A DNA stretch of 31,695 nucleotides from an uncultured beta proteobacterium (lineage in GTDB: Bacteria; Pseudomonadota; Gammaproteobacteria; Burkholderiales; SG8-39): NCBI GenBank assembly GCA_902826155.1, contig CADEDU010000030.1, forward strand, positions 41,227 through 72,921, in the 5' to 3' direction. The first letter of the stretch is position 1. The number at the start of each line of letters is the position of its first letter. The position numbers were made by a program, and so were the translations under genes. Shown here in pieces: positions 14,510 to 23,888 of the stretch. The notes under the pieces are model-generated. The model did no database searches, was not told the origin of the DNA, and worked only from the letters and a program-made list of their open reading frames with translations.

Positions 14510-16066
14510 TCACACCGACTCTTCGGTGGCGGCGCGCGTGACGCGCAATATCTCTTCGACCGTCGTTTCACCCGCCGCGACCCAGCGGATGCCGTCATCG
14601 CGCAGGCTCACCATGCCGTGGCGAAGCGCGTGGTTGCGCAGCGCCTGCTCGGCGCCGACGTCGTGGACGATGCTGCGCAGCGCGTCGTCGACCGTGAGCA
14701 TCTCGTAGATGCCAGTGCGACCGCGATATCCGGCCTTCTTGCAGCTCGAGCAGCCCACCGCTGCGTACACCGGCTTGTCACCCCAGTTCGCCGGCAGCAT
14801 CTCGCGTTCCGATTCGGTGGGCGCGACGGCACGCCGGCAGTCAGGGCACAGTCGTCGGACCAGGCGCTGCGCGAGCACACCCAGCAACGACGAGGACAAC
14901 AGGAACGGTTCGATACCCATGTCGATCAGCCGCGTCACCGCACCGACCGCGTCGTTCGTGTGCAACGTTGCCAGCACCAGATGGCCGGTCAAGCTCGCCT
15001 GCACCGCGATGCGCGCGGTTTCCAGATCACGAATCTCGCCGATCATCACGACATCGGGATCCTGGCGCAGGATCGAGCGCAGTGCGCGCGCGAAGGTCAT
15101 GTCGATGCCGGGATTGACCTGCGTCTGGCCGACGCCGTCGAGGTCGTATTCGATCGGATCCTCGACAGTCATGATGTTGAGCTTGGTCGAATCGAGCCGC
15201 GACAGGGCAGAGTAGAGCGTGGTGGTCTTGCCCGAGCCGGTGGGTCCGGTGACCAGCACGATGCCGTGCGCCTGATGGATCAGCCGATCCATTTCCTTGC
15301 GCGCGCCTTCGCTCATGCCCAGCGCTGCAAACTCCAGACGACCGGCGGATTTGTCGAGCAGGCGCAGCACGACGCGCTCGCCGTGGCCAGTGGGCAGAGT
15401 CGACACGCGCACGTCGACCGGACGTCCGGCGATTCGCAGGGTGATGCGGCCGTCCTGCGGCAGGCGTTTCTCGGCGATGTCGAGGCTGGCCATGACTTTG
15501 ACGCGTGACACGATCGCCGCATGCAGCGCGCGCGGCGGCTCGAGTACGTCGCGCAGGGTGCCGTCGATGCGAAAGCGCACCAGCGAGCGGCCCTCGAAGA
15601 CCTCGATGTGGATATCTGATGCTCGTTCCCGCAACGACTGTGTGAGCAGCACGTTGATGAAGCGGATGACCGGTGCGTCGTCCTCCGCTTCGAGCAGGTC
15701 GGTGATCTGCGGCAGCCCTTCGGCCAGACTCTGCAGGTCGACCGCGTCGCTGATGTCATCGATGATCGCGGCGGCGCCAGACTGGTTCTCGGTATACAGC
15801 TGCGCGAGCCGTCGCTCGAACAGCTCTGCATTGAGCATGCGGGTCTTGAGCGGCGCGCCTACCACGCGTCGCACCTCGGCGAGCGTGGTCGCGGTGATGC
15901 CCGGGCGCACCCACACTTCGACGCAATCGACGTGGCGCCGATGCGCGATGACCCCCTTGGACTTGGCGAAGTGATAGGGCAGCGTCCGCGTGAGGCTGGT
16001 ATCGAGCTCGGAGGTGAGGATCGAGCTGGGCGCGATCGAATCGCGATTGGTGCGGGAGACAGCCAT
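14510..16066 (-). CDS. gspE: T2SS ATPase GspE
   Basis: 518 aa. Cytoplasmic ATPase that powers pseudopilus assembly. An N-terminal N1E-type region (about 30-110) precedes the motor domain, which shows Walker A GPTGSGKTT (274-282), Asp box (MTVEDPIEYDLDGVGQ), Walker B (DPDVVMIGEIRD, 336-347), His box (ATLHTNDA, 366-373) and a tetracysteine zinc site (C407xxC410 ... C439xxC442). All key residues are present. The ATG at 16066 has AGGG about 9 bases upstream. gspD ends 32 bases before it. Confidence 0.97.
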   Translation of the reverse strand: MAVSRTNRDSIAPSSILTSELDTSLTRTLPYHFAKSKGVIAHRRHVDCVEVWVRPGITATTLAEVRRVVGAPLKTRMLNAELFERRLAQLYTENQSGAAAIIDDISDAVDLQSLAEGLPQITDLLEAEDDAPVIRFINVLLTQSLRERASDIHIEVFEGRSLVRFRIDGTLRDVLEPPRALHAAIVSRVKVMASLDIAEKRLPQDGRITLRIAGRPVDVRVSTLPTGHGERVVLRLLDKSAGRLEFAALGMSEGARKEMDRLIHQAHGIVLVTGPTGSGKTTTLYSALSRLDSTKLNIMTVEDPIEYDLDGVGQTQVNPGIDMTFARALRSILRQDPDVVMIGEIRDLETARIAVQASLTGHLVLATLHTNDAVGAVTRLIDMGIEPFLLSSSLLGVLAQRLVRRLCPDCRRAVAPTESEREMLPANWGDKPVYAAVGCSSCKKAGYRGRTGIYEMLTVDDALRSIVHDVGAEQALRNHALRHGMVSLRDDGIRWVAAGETTVEEILRVTRAATEESV

Positions 16067-16098
16067 GAGTTGGGCCCTGTCCGTCGACGCCGGTGTTA

Positions 16099-18318
16099 CT
16101 ACCGCCGCGGTTGATTCGGTGCTGTTTCCGTGCCGCGCAGGTCGATGACGGGAGGCTCCTGACCGGTCGCAGGCGAGATCGGTGCGCCATTCGGTGCGCC
16201 AACGGGTGCCCCATTCGCACCGGCGCGCGGCGGCAATTCCGCCAGAGGCTTGGGCGGCATGTCGGGCAGGATCCAGCTGGACCGTGGCTGGGTGGTGTTG
16301 TGTTGCCCACGGATGTACTCGTAACGATCGCCCGTGACGTTGGCGGCCTGTTCCGAATCGCGCACGATGAGCGGCCGCAGGAACACCATCAGGTTGGTCT
16401 TGTCGCGCTGGCGCTTTTCGTAGCGGAAGAACTGACCCAGCACCGGAATGTCGCCCAGCAGCGGCACACGCTCCTCGGAGGTCTGAATGTCGTCGGAGAT
16501 CAAGCCACCGAGCACGATGGTCTGACCGTCATCGACCAGCACCGACGATTCGAGTGCGCGCTTGTTGGTGATGATGCCCGAGGCGTTGGTGCGGTCGAAG
16601 ATGCTCGAGACTTCCTGAAAGATCTGCAGCTTGACCGAGCCACCCTGCGTTACCTGGGGTTTCACCCGCAGGGTCAAACCGACGTCGCGTCGATCGAAGG
16701 TCTGGAATGGATTCACCGCACCGGTGCCGGTCGCGGCAAGGCTGAAGCTGCCGGTCACGATCGGGATGTTCTGCCCGACGATGATGCGCGCTTCCTCGTT
16801 GTCGAGTGTGAGCAGTGTCGGCGTGGCGAGGATGTTCGCGTTCGAGTCTTTTTCCAGCGCTCGTGCGAGAAAGCCCAGGTTCAGGATCTCGCCGATGCCC
16901 GGCAGCGTGATTCGTCCGCGCACCACGCCCAGATTCAGGCCGGTACCGACCGTGCCGACGTTCTGCGCGACGCCGATGATGTTGGTGCCTGCACCGCCGA
17001 AGTTTGTGCCGCCGATCGCCTGGGTGCCGGCGGTGTTGAGGCTACTCAGGTGCTGCCACTGGATGCCGAACTCCGCGGCCTTGTTTGCGGTGACCTCGAC
17101 CACCAGCGCTTCGACGAACACCTGCGCACGACGCGCATCGAGTTTGTCGATCACGCCGCGCAGCGCGTTGTACACGTTGTCGGGCGCGATGATGACCAGC
17201 GAGTTGGTTTCGGGATACGCCTGGATCATGCTGCCTTGCTGAGCGCTGCCTGCACCTCCGGGCTGGCCGGTGCCGGTCTGTTGACCAAGCGCACCCACTG
17301 GCGGTTGCTGGGTCAGCCCGCCCGGAGCCGGTTGCGCGGTCTGACCCAACCCGGTCTGTATGCCGGGTGCGCCAGCTCCCCCAGGGGCGCCGAATCGCGA
17401 CTGCTGCTGACCAGTCTGTGTGCTCGCCTGACCGGTCACGATTGCGCGCAGGGTCTCGGCGAGCTTGGTCGCTTCGGCGTTGCGCAGGTAAACGACGTGG
17501 ATGTTGCCGGCCGCAGCGGTCGGTAGATCGATCGACGCCGCGACGGTGCGGATGCGTGAAGCGAGGGTCGGGTTATCGGCTCGCACCAGCAGTGAGTTCG
17601 TGCGGCTGTCGACAGTGACCGCGACTTTCTGCGACTGCCCCGGTTGCGCAACCTGACCCGCCTCGGGGATGAGGCGCTGGATGGTCTGGGCGACATCGAC
17701 GGCATTGGCGTGCTGCAACTTCAGAGAGACGAGCTCTCCCGGGTGCGGCTGATCGATCGAAGCGACCACCTTGCGAATGCGCCGCAGGTTCTCGGCGTAG
17801 TCGGTGACGATGAGCGTGTTGGTGGCCGGGAATGCGTTGATGATGTTGTTGGGGGATACCAATGGCCGCAGCACCGGCACTAGCTGCTGCGCCTGTTCGT
17901 GCTGCAGCGTGAACACCTCGGTGACGATCTGGTCGCCGGCGGCGCGGCGCGGGTCGCCCGGACCGGGATAGAACTTCGCTTCGGCCTCGGGGACGATACG
18001 GATGAAGCCGACGTCGCCGCCGACTGCCGCGAAGCCCTGCGCCCGCAGCGCCGACAGCAGAATCGAGAAGACGAGATTGCGTGGCACCGGTTTGGGGGCA
18101 ACGATGTTGACCGTACCGGTGACCCGCGGATCGATCAGGATGTTACGTCCAGTGATTTCGGCGACAGCCTTGATCACCGCCTGGAGATCCGCATTGACGA
18201 AGTTGAGCGTGACCGCATCATCCGGCGCGGCGGTCTGCGTTTGCGCGTGCGCGAACTGGCTCGTGCCGATGCACAGCGCCAGCGCGAACGCAATGCTGAG
18301 CGATCGCAGAATAACCAC
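16099..18318 (-). CDS. gspD: T2SS outer-membrane secretin GspD
   Basis: 739 aa from the GTG at 18318, which has GGAAGG at 18328-18333 and gives a signal peptide MVILRSLSIAFALALCIG...AHA; a GTG at 18363 (754 aa) is possible but has no good ribosome site. GspD forms the outer-membrane channel. The N0 domain (AVTLNFVNADLQAVIKAVAE) is followed by N1-N3 repeats. A Gly/Gln/Pro-rich insertion lies within N3 (from about residue 305 to 365). The C-terminal secretin domain contains GQNIPIVTGSF and VPLLGDIPVLGQFFRYEKRQ. A Pro/Gly-rich C-terminal tail may be the S-domain or pilotin contact (inference). Confidence 0.96.
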   Translation of the reverse strand: MVILRSLSIAFALALCIGTSQFAHAQTQTAAPDDAVTLNFVNADLQAVIKAVAEITGRNILIDPRVTGTVNIVAPKPVPRNLVFSILLSALRAQGFAAVGGDVGFIRIVPEAEAKFYPGPGDPRRAAGDQIVTEVFTLQHEQAQQLVPVLRPLVSPNNIINAFPATNTLIVTDYAENLRRIRKVVASIDQPHPGELVSLKLQHANAVDVAQTIQRLIPEAGQVAQPGQSQKVAVTVDSRTNSLLVRADNPTLASRIRTVAASIDLPTAAAGNIHVVYLRNAEATKLAETLRAIVTGQASTQTGQQQSRFGAPGGAGAPGIQTGLGQTAQPAPGGLTQQPPVGALGQQTGTGQPGGAGSAQQGSMIQAYPETNSLVIIAPDNVYNALRGVIDKLDARRAQVFVEALVVEVTANKAAEFGIQWQHLSSLNTAGTQAIGGTNFGGAGTNIIGVAQNVGTVGTGLNLGVVRGRITLPGIGEILNLGFLARALEKDSNANILATPTLLTLDNEEARIIVGQNIPIVTGSFSLAATGTGAVNPFQTFDRRDVGLTLRVKPQVTQGGSVKLQIFQEVSSIFDRTNASGIITNKRALESSVLVDDGQTIVLGGLISDDIQTSEERVPLLGDIPVLGQFFRYEKRQRDKTNLMVFLRPLIVRDSEQAANVTGDRYEYIRGQHNTTQPRSSWILPDMPPKPLAELPPRAGANGAPVGAPNGAPISPATGQEPPVIDLRGTETAPNQPRR

Positions 18319-18647
18319 GGGGAATTGCCTTCCGGACAGAGAAAATGCTTTTTGGATCAGCACGATATCACGCGATCTTCAAGCCCGGCAAATGCACCGG
18401 GTGACGGTTTTTCGGCGATGCGGGAACGGGCGATAACTGCTTGAGCCCAAACGGATTCGCTGTCGTCCGTGCTGGCTTGCCCATTGATTAGACCGCGAAC
18501 CACGTAGCGGAAGTGCGACATCCGCGCCCTTGTTCACGACCTTCGATCAGATTTTTCATTGCGGCCGGTGCAGGGTGGAGCGAGGTGACTCGACTCGCAT
18601 CAGCCGGCTGCATCCATGGCTGCGTGTCTAACCAACGCCTTCACCCA
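18319..18647. other. Spacer between gspC and gspD (329 bp)
   Basis: The longest gap inside the T2SS cluster. It contains the alternative GTG start of gspD (18363) and its leader. No hairpin with a T run, no gene and no clear promoter was seen. A secondary promoter for gspDEF could lie here, since gspD often starts its own unit in Betaproteobacteria, but I cannot show one. Confidence 0.35.
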
Positions 18648-19586
18648 CTAGCGGCGTAGCTGTGCCTGCAACGGCACGATCCTGCCGCCGCGCATCACTT
18701 CCGCCTGCACCGATGGATTGGCCGCGGCCTGCTGGGCGATGCGAGCGAGATCGGCTTCAGAAGTGACAGCCTGACCGTTGACCGAGCGAATGACATCGCC
18801 AGGCTGTAGTCCAAGATTGGCAAGCATGCTGCCAGGCGGGGCAGCCTCAACCGCGACGCCGTCCGGACGCACGCCGATCCGACCGAAGTTCGTCTGCGGC
18901 GTGAGATTGTTGAGGTTGACCGAGGGCGCGCCGGGCTGGCCACCGGGCTGCGCGGGCTGTCCCGGCTGGCCGGGTTGTCCAGGCGCGGGCGCGTTCATTG
19001 CCGGCGGATTGGGCGGCGGCGGTGGTGGTGGCGTCACGCGGGGCGCGGGGCGCGGTGCCATGAGCGCTGGAGAGAGTCGGGGCGCTCCGCCGGAGCTCAG
19101 CGGTCGCTCTTCCAGATTGACGCGTTCGATCGTGCCATTGCGATTAAGCAGCACATGCGAAGCGTGCACCGAGTCCAGCTTCACCCCCGGCATCAACTCA
19201 CGGCCGGCCAATGCGTACTCGTCACGCGAGCCGGTGTTTACGATCGCAAAGGCGGGTCGCGAAGGATCGCCGGCGAACACACCCTTGAGCTTGATGTTGA
19301 GCGTGCTCACCTGCGCGGTGGCGACTGCCACCTTCGGTGCGCCGAACAACTGCGAGCCGGCAACCACTTCGGCGGCGTTGGCCATGTCTACGCGAGGTTT
19401 GATCTGCGCCGGCCCGGTAGCGCGGGCGGGGGTGCCGACACTGGAGAAATGCCAGAACCATTCGGTGCCGAGCCAAGCCGCGAGGGCGACCGCAGCCGCC
19501 ATGATGGCTTTGGGCAGCCAGCGCTGCAGGCCGTCTTCTGCAGGCGGCATGCGCGAACTGTCACGCGGGAAGCGGCTGGTGACCAT
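18648..19586 (-). CDS. gspC: T2SS clamp protein GspC with PDZ-like domain
   Basis: 312 aa. Short cytoplasmic N-terminus, one membrane helix (about 28-48, AIMAAAVALAAWLG), the homology region domain that binds secretin N0 (about 70-160, ASQLFGAP-like stretch then LNIKLKGVFAGDPSRPAFAIV), a Pro/Gly/Gln-rich linker (about 180-225) and a C-terminal PDZ domain (about 245-310, GVAVEAAPPGSMLANLGLQPG). GspC links the inner-membrane platform to GspD and helps select substrates. The ATG at 19586 overlaps the gspN end by 26 bases and has GGAG 9 bases upstream, within gspN. Confidence 0.94.
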   Translation of the reverse strand: MVTSRFPRDSSRMPPAEDGLQRWLPKAIMAAAVALAAWLGTEWFWHFSSVGTPARATGPAQIKPRVDMANAAEVVAGSQLFGAPKVAVATAQVSTLNIKLKGVFAGDPSRPAFAIVNTGSRDEYALAGRELMPGVKLDSVHASHVLLNRNGTIERVNLEERPLSSGGAPRLSPALMAPRPAPRVTPPPPPPPNPPAMNAPAPGQPGQPGQPAQPGGQPGAPSVNLNNLTPQTNFGRIGVRPDGVAVEAAPPGSMLANLGLQPGDVIRSVNGQAVTSEADLARIAQQAAANPSVQAEVMRGGRIVPLQAQLRR

Positions 19587-20415
19587 TACGTTCGACTCCG
19601 TTCGTCCATGAGGATCGATTCATCGACGCCGGGCGCGGCGGCGCCTTGCGTGAATCGATCTCGATTGCAACCGACCCGTCGGGCTGCTGCTTGCCGATCA
19701 TGCCGAACAGCGGGAGCAGCATCGTGCGATTGGGGCCGTCGACATTCAAGTTGACGTTCATGCGCAGCTGGTTGTTGGGGCTCAGTTCGCCGCGCCCTTC
19801 GAGCCGGATCTGACCGCGCACCGTGGTCAGATCCACCGCCGCCGGCCCCTCGCCGTTGCCTTTCAGGAGCGCGCGATAGTCGCCGATGGCACCGATTCCG
19901 ACGGCTTCCGCGCCGCGCCAGTTCAACTCGCCGACGCCGCGGATGCCTCGCGGGGTGATGGTCAGATTGTCGGAAGTGACTTGCACCATGCCAGGGGTCT
20001 TCCATTCGCGCGCGGCGGGCACGTTGACCGTGACCAGCGAGGCCGGCAGCGACAGCCGCACATTGCGGGCCAGGATCTGATTGAACGATCTCGTTACATC
20101 GACGCTGCCGCTCAACTCCGGTCCGTTGAATCGCAATGCCAACGCCAACTCGCCGACCAGAATGCGCCAGCGCTGCACGGTCCACTCGACGTTGCGGATC
20201 ACCAGCGGGGCCTGCCCCGGAGTGAATGACGCGATGTTGGCGTCGCCCCGCCCGTTCCAGGCCGTACCCGAGACGTTCGTCAATCTGAACTGGCCCTTGG
20301 TTCCCGCGGCCATCAGTCCGGCAGCGACGCTCGCCGGGAGCACTGACAGCGTTGCCCCGACCACTGCCAGCACCGCAACCAGTGCGTAGAGCATGAAAGT
20401 GCCGAACCGACCCAC
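19561..20415 (-). CDS. gspN: T2SS protein GspN
   Basis: 284 aa from a GTG start (AGG 8 bases upstream); ATG at 20394 is the alternative. One N-terminal membrane helix (about 8-34), then a periplasmic domain with the GspN pattern: GTKGQFRLTNVSGTAWNGRG, then LVIRNVEWTVQRWRILVGEL, then LRGRGELSPN-like repeats typical of this family. GspN is a non-universal component found mostly in Proteobacteria such as Xanthomonas, Burkholderia and Klebsiella; its exact role is not established. It overlaps gspC by 26 bases and starts 9 bases after gspM. Confidence 0.92.
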   Translation of the reverse strand: MGRFGTFMLYALVAVLAVVGATLSVLPASVAAGLMAAGTKGQFRLTNVSGTAWNGRGDANIASFTPGQAPLVIRNVEWTVQRWRILVGELALALRFNGPELSGSVDVTRSFNQILARNVRLSLPASLVTVNVPAAREWKTPGMVQVTSDNLTITPRGIRGVGELNWRGAEAVGIGAIGDYRALLKGNGEGPAAVDLTTVRGQIRLEGRGELSPNNQLRMNVNLNVDGPNRTMLLPLFGMIGKQQPDGSVAIEIDSRKAPPRPASMNRSSWTNGVERNGHQPLPA

Positions 20416-20424
20416 GTCTGGCGC

Positions 20425-20907
20425 CTATCGCTTGAGGATCAGGCTCTCGACTTGAACGCGTCCGGGCTCGCCGGCGCTCGCCTGCATCGAGTCGACAGTA
20501 ATGCCTTCGCTTTGCGCGACCGTTGCCATCCACCGAACCAGGCCGTCGAACGGCACCGTGGCCCCAGAGATCTGCGCGCGATCGTTGCCCATCGCCTGCA
20601 CCGACTTGATGCCGGCGCCGAGCTGGGCCTGCTTGGCCGATGCTTCCACCGTTGCGGGCAGTGCCTGGGTCGGGGTGCGCGCGCGCGCGCGGGCGCGCAG
20701 TGCTTCGGCTTCCTCGGCATCGCGGCGGAACTGATCGACTTGCGCCCGCATCTTGGGCAGATCACGCAGCAAGCGCTGCCGATCCGATTGAATCGGATCC
20801 CACACCAGCAGATAGAGCAGTAGGATCACCGCAAGCGACCCGCCGATACCAAGAATCGCGCGTTCGCGCGGATTGCGTGCCTGCCAGTACTCGAGCAGCT
20901 GCTGCAT
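20425..20907 (-). CDS. gspM: T2SS inner-membrane protein GspM
   Basis: 160 aa. Short cytoplasmic segment MQQLLEYWQARNPRERAI, one membrane helix (18-37), a coiled-coil region (about 42-72, rich in R/E/A) and a small ferredoxin-like periplasmic domain. GspM stabilises GspL and GspE in the inner-membrane platform. The ATG at 20907 lies one base after the gspL stop codon, which indicates translational coupling; longer readings start inside gspL. A (GC)7 run in the coiled-coil part encodes an ARARAR stretch. Confidence 0.93.
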   Translation of the reverse strand: MQQLLEYWQARNPRERAILGIGGSLAVILLLYLLVWDPIQSDRQRLLRDLPKMRAQVDQFRRDAEEAEALRARARARTPTQALPATVEASAKQAQLGAGIKSVQAMGNDRAQISGATVPFDGLVRWMATVAQSEGITVDSMQASAGEPGRVQVESLILKR

Positions 20908-20908
20908 G

Positions 20909-22195
20909 TCAGGTTCCCGGTGAAGTGCCGGCCGCCGTAACGCGCACGGTCGCATTGTTGTTGGACACCGACTCGACCTGCACTCTCAGACTGTCGGTGC
21001 GCAGCTTCGCTTCGAGCGAGTCGCGCGTTTCGCCGGCTCGCACCGGAAGGTCGAGCGACAACTGGCCGCGCTCGTAGCGGATGCGTTGTGGGCGCATCCC
21101 TTGCGCAGTCAGGCGCGGTGCCAGTTGTGCAAGCAGTGGCACCAGATCGTTGGCGGCGGGCTCGCCGGCCGCGCGGCGCAGATCGGGCAGGGCTCGCGTC
21201 AACTGCAGCGCGGGGTCGACGACCGTCTTGGCATCGGGAAACAGTCCGCGAAAACGCGCTTCCATTTCGCTGCGCAGCGTCGCGGCTTCGTGTCGCAGCC
21301 GCAGCCAGTCGCCGATCGTCAGGATCGCGTGCAGCCCCAGCACGACCGCGAGAATGGCCAGCGGCGCGCGCAGTCGAACGAACCATTCCGCCGCGGGCGA
21401 CATGCGTTTCTCGCGGCGCAAAGTGAGCAGATCGGCGCCTTGCACGCGACGCGCATCGAGCAACTCGGGTGCCCAGGGGCCGCCGTCGACGACGCTCACA
21501 CCGAGCGCATCCGACCAGCTCTGGGTATCGGGCGGCTCCAGGTTCGAGTCGGAGAACACGCGGATCTGGCCCGGCTTGAGCCCGAGCTTGGCACGTTCAT
21601 CGAGTGCGATCGACAACCCCATCGGAGGCATTGACGGCGGCACGTCTTCCCCGGCGCCGTCCAGCGCGACGGCATGACCATCGCCGAAGTGGATCAGCCC
21701 ACCGCTTGGGGTGCGCACCATCGTCCACTCGTCCGCGGAGCTGACGTTGTTCAGCAGATCGCCTTCGAGCACGGTGCGAGTCGCTTCGAACCCCTGCACG
21801 TCGAGTTCGCCGCAAGCCTGGTTGAGCCAGTTCTTGTCGACCACCGCGATCAGGCTCTCGTCGCTCGGAGCCCGCCGGCGCACCAGCATCGCGTACACGT
21901 CCTCGGGCGAAGACACGACCTGCTCCTCGATGAGGAACGGCAACATCTTTTCGATCTTCTTGGCGCTTCCGGCCGGAACGTGCGCGGTGATGATCGACAC
22001 GCGACTCGCCGGAATGACCGCGATCACGTCTTCGGCAGTTGGAATCTCGCGCAGGGTCGACACACCCACGGTCGCATTGACGCCTTCGTAGCGGCGCCAG
22101 CGAAAGCGTGCCTCTTCGGCGGCGCCGAGATTGGGCCAGCCATCGGAAAGATGCAGCTGCAACGTGCTTCTGTTGCTCAGCTTTGCGCGTGCCAT
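20909..22195 (-). CDS. gspL: T2SS inner-membrane protein GspL
   Basis: 428 aa. The cytoplasmic part (about 1-270) has the actin-like fold of GspL that binds GspE: VIAVIPASRVSIITAHVPAG, then KIEKMLPFLIEEQVVSSPED are typical. One membrane helix lies at about 275-297 (PLAILAVVLGLHAILTIGDW), followed by a periplasmic ferredoxin-like domain. The ATG at 22195 is chosen over a TTG seven codons upstream; neither has a clear ribosome site. It begins 83 bases after the gspK stop. Confidence 0.95.
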   Translation of the reverse strand: MARAKLSNRSTLQLHLSDGWPNLGAAEEARFRWRRYEGVNATVGVSTLREIPTAEDVIAVIPASRVSIITAHVPAGSAKKIEKMLPFLIEEQVVSSPEDVYAMLVRRRAPSDESLIAVVDKNWLNQACGELDVQGFEATRTVLEGDLLNNVSSADEWTMVRTPSGGLIHFGDGHAVALDGAGEDVPPSMPPMGLSIALDERAKLGLKPGQIRVFSDSNLEPPDTQSWSDALGVSVVDGGPWAPELLDARRVQGADLLTLRREKRMSPAAEWFVRLRAPLAILAVVLGLHAILTIGDWLRLRHEAATLRSEMEARFRGLFPDAKTVVDPALQLTRALPDLRRAAGEPAANDLVPLLAQLAPRLTAQGMRPQRIRYERGQLSLDLPVRAGETRDSLEAKLRTDSLRVQVESVSNNNATVRVTAAGTSPGT

Positions 22196-22278
22196 GGTCG
22201 ATTGGGAAGCGATCAAGCGACCGCTGTCCGATGAAAGATCTGGTTAGGTTTCGAAGGCCGGTCGCGCGATGCACGGCG

Positions 22279-23211
22279 CTACAGCGGCTCCTCCGTCAAT
22301 GCAATGATACTGGGCCAATTGCGCTCGATGCGCTCCAATAGCGCCCGATAACCGGCAACGACGCGTCCGCGACGGACGGCCCCTTGTGCCGAGAAATAGT
22401 CACTCTTCACGTCGATCAGACTCTTAATCGACTGTGCCGCCTCGGGTGGTACGCGTTTCAGGAATGCTTCGGTGGTGTCAAACGGTTTCTTGCGACGTTC
22501 TTCAGCGATCGACTTGGCATCGCTCAACGACAAATTCGGTGCCAGCGCGACCATCAACTCCGGTGTAGCGAAATTGATGTTGATGGTCGTGTCGCGCGGC
22601 AGCGCCGTCACGTGCGGCAACAGTTTCTGCAGGATCTCCTCGTCGACCCCTTTCAGGCGCAGCAGTTCGCCCACGTCGGTGAGCTTCATGTTGGCCGCAC
22701 GGTAGGGTGGATCCAAGGCCAGATAAGTCGTCGACTCGGCGCCGCCGGGTTGGGTGGTTTCGTCGTCCGGGTCGATCCAGTCGACGATCACGTCGACTAA
22801 CCTCGCGGGCACATCCAGGCCGACGAGCAGTCGTTCGAATATCGCGACGTCCAACAGGCTCGCCTTGCCGCCGCGCAGCAGGTTGTTGAGATTGAACTTG
22901 CCCTGTTCGTCCTGGATCCGCCCTTCGAGGGTCGCGTCTTCCGCAGGGATCGGCGGCAACGGTTGCGCCCACAACTCGCCCGCATGATCGATCTTGCGGT
23001 CGTCACTAGCCAGGACGCTCGCCGCCCAGTGAACCGCCGCGCGCGCCAGTTGATCGGCCTGCGCGCGCGCCGCGACGTTCTCTACGTGGCGCAGTGCAAG
23101 GGCGTAACGGGAAATCAGGTAAGTCGCTGCGCTGGCGGCAAGCGCGACGATCAGGATCGCGACGATCGCCGCGACGCCGCGTTCGGCGCGCGATCCGATG
23201 CGGCCGCTCAT
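22279..23211 (-). CDS. gspK: T2SS minor pseudopilin GspK
   Basis: 310 aa. Prepilin-type leader MSGRIGSRAERG with cleavage expected after G12, then a hydrophobic helix (VAAIVAILIVALAASAATYL). There is no Glu at +5, as is usual for GspK. The GspK-specific domain includes EGRIQDEQGKFNLNNLL, DWIDPDDE and ININFATPELMVAL. GspK caps the pseudopilus tip with GspI and GspJ. The ATG overlaps the gspJ stop (ATGA), with GGAGGG upstream, indicating coupling. Confidence 0.96.
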   Translation of the reverse strand: MSGRIGSRAERGVAAIVAILIVALAASAATYLISRYALALRHVENVAARAQADQLARAAVHWAASVLASDDRKIDHAGELWAQPLPPIPAEDATLEGRIQDEQGKFNLNNLLRGGKASLLDVAIFERLLVGLDVPARLVDVIVDWIDPDDETTQPGGAESTTYLALDPPYRAANMKLTDVGELLRLKGVDEEILQKLLPHVTALPRDTTININFATPELMVALAPNLSLSDAKSIAEERRKKPFDTTEAFLKRVPPEAAQSIKSLIDVKSDYFSAQGAVRRGRVVAGYRALLERIERNWPSIIALTEEPL

Positions 23212-23888
23212 TGCAGCCCTCCGGCCAGCGGTGCGAACACGCGGCGAACGCGCTCCCCAGACTGCAACGTGAGCTCCAGTTCGATGGCGCGCGGCAGGAT
23301 TTGCGCGGCGACGTCGATTGTGCCGGGTGCGGTAGGAGCCGCAGGCCAGCGTTCATTCCATTGGCCGGTGCGATCGAGGTACCGGAAGCGGATGCCATGC
23401 ACGCCGGCGAGCAGCGGGATGACCTCGGGTTCGGTGCGCGGTGCCTGATCGAGCGCCGGCCAGCTCATGTACTGCAGCGTGCCATCGACCATGCGCAGCC
23501 CCACTCGCGTCGGCGCGCCCGGTAATCCGCTCTCGCTGGTGTGGCCCGCGCGGCTGAACGTGATCAGACCTTCGTTGCCGCGGGGCACCTGTACGCCCAC
23601 CAGCGGTGGCTGCACTACACCGCCGCTGTCACGCGCCGGACGTGCGCGGATCGCACCGAGATCCTGTTCGATGCGCGCCAGCGCGATCGCCAGCGTGCGC
23701 CACTTGCGATTCTCGGCGTCGACGCGCTCGCGGCTTTCCAGCACCGATGTGAGCACGCGGTACGACACCCCGGAGATCACCGCGAAGATGGCGATTGCCA
23801 CCAGCAACTCGAGCAGCGTGAAGCCCTTCGAGCGCGGCGCATGCGACGCTGACCCGCGGATGGTCCGATTACTCTGCGCGTCGCACAT
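23208..23888 (-). CDS. gspJ: T2SS minor pseudopilin GspJ
   Basis: 226 aa. Leader ends SKG with cleavage before FTLLELLVAIAIF (Glu at +5, residue 27). The globular part contains the expected VLESRERVDAENRKWRTLAI and EQDLGAIRARPARDSGG stretches. GspJ is part of the GspI-J-K tip complex. The ATG at 23888 overlaps the gspI end by 20 bases and is chosen over an upstream in-frame start because it gives a normal-length leader (22 aa). Confidence 0.95.
   Translation of the reverse strand: MCDAQSNRTIRGSASHAPRSKGFTLLELLVAIAIFAVISGVSYRVLTSVLESRERVDAENRKWRTLAIALARIEQDLGAIRARPARDSGGVVQPPLVGVQVPRGNEGLITFSRAGHTSESGLPGAPTRVGLRMVDGTLQYMSWPALDQAPRTEPEVIPLLAGVHGIRFRYLDRTGQWNERWPAAPTAPGTIDVAAQILPRAIELELTLQSGERVRRVFAPLAGGLQ

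Noticed and set aside
16093..17526. 477-codon open frame on the plus strand opposite gspD
   Set aside because: Antisense to a clear secretin gene, with composition-driven sequence and no motif.
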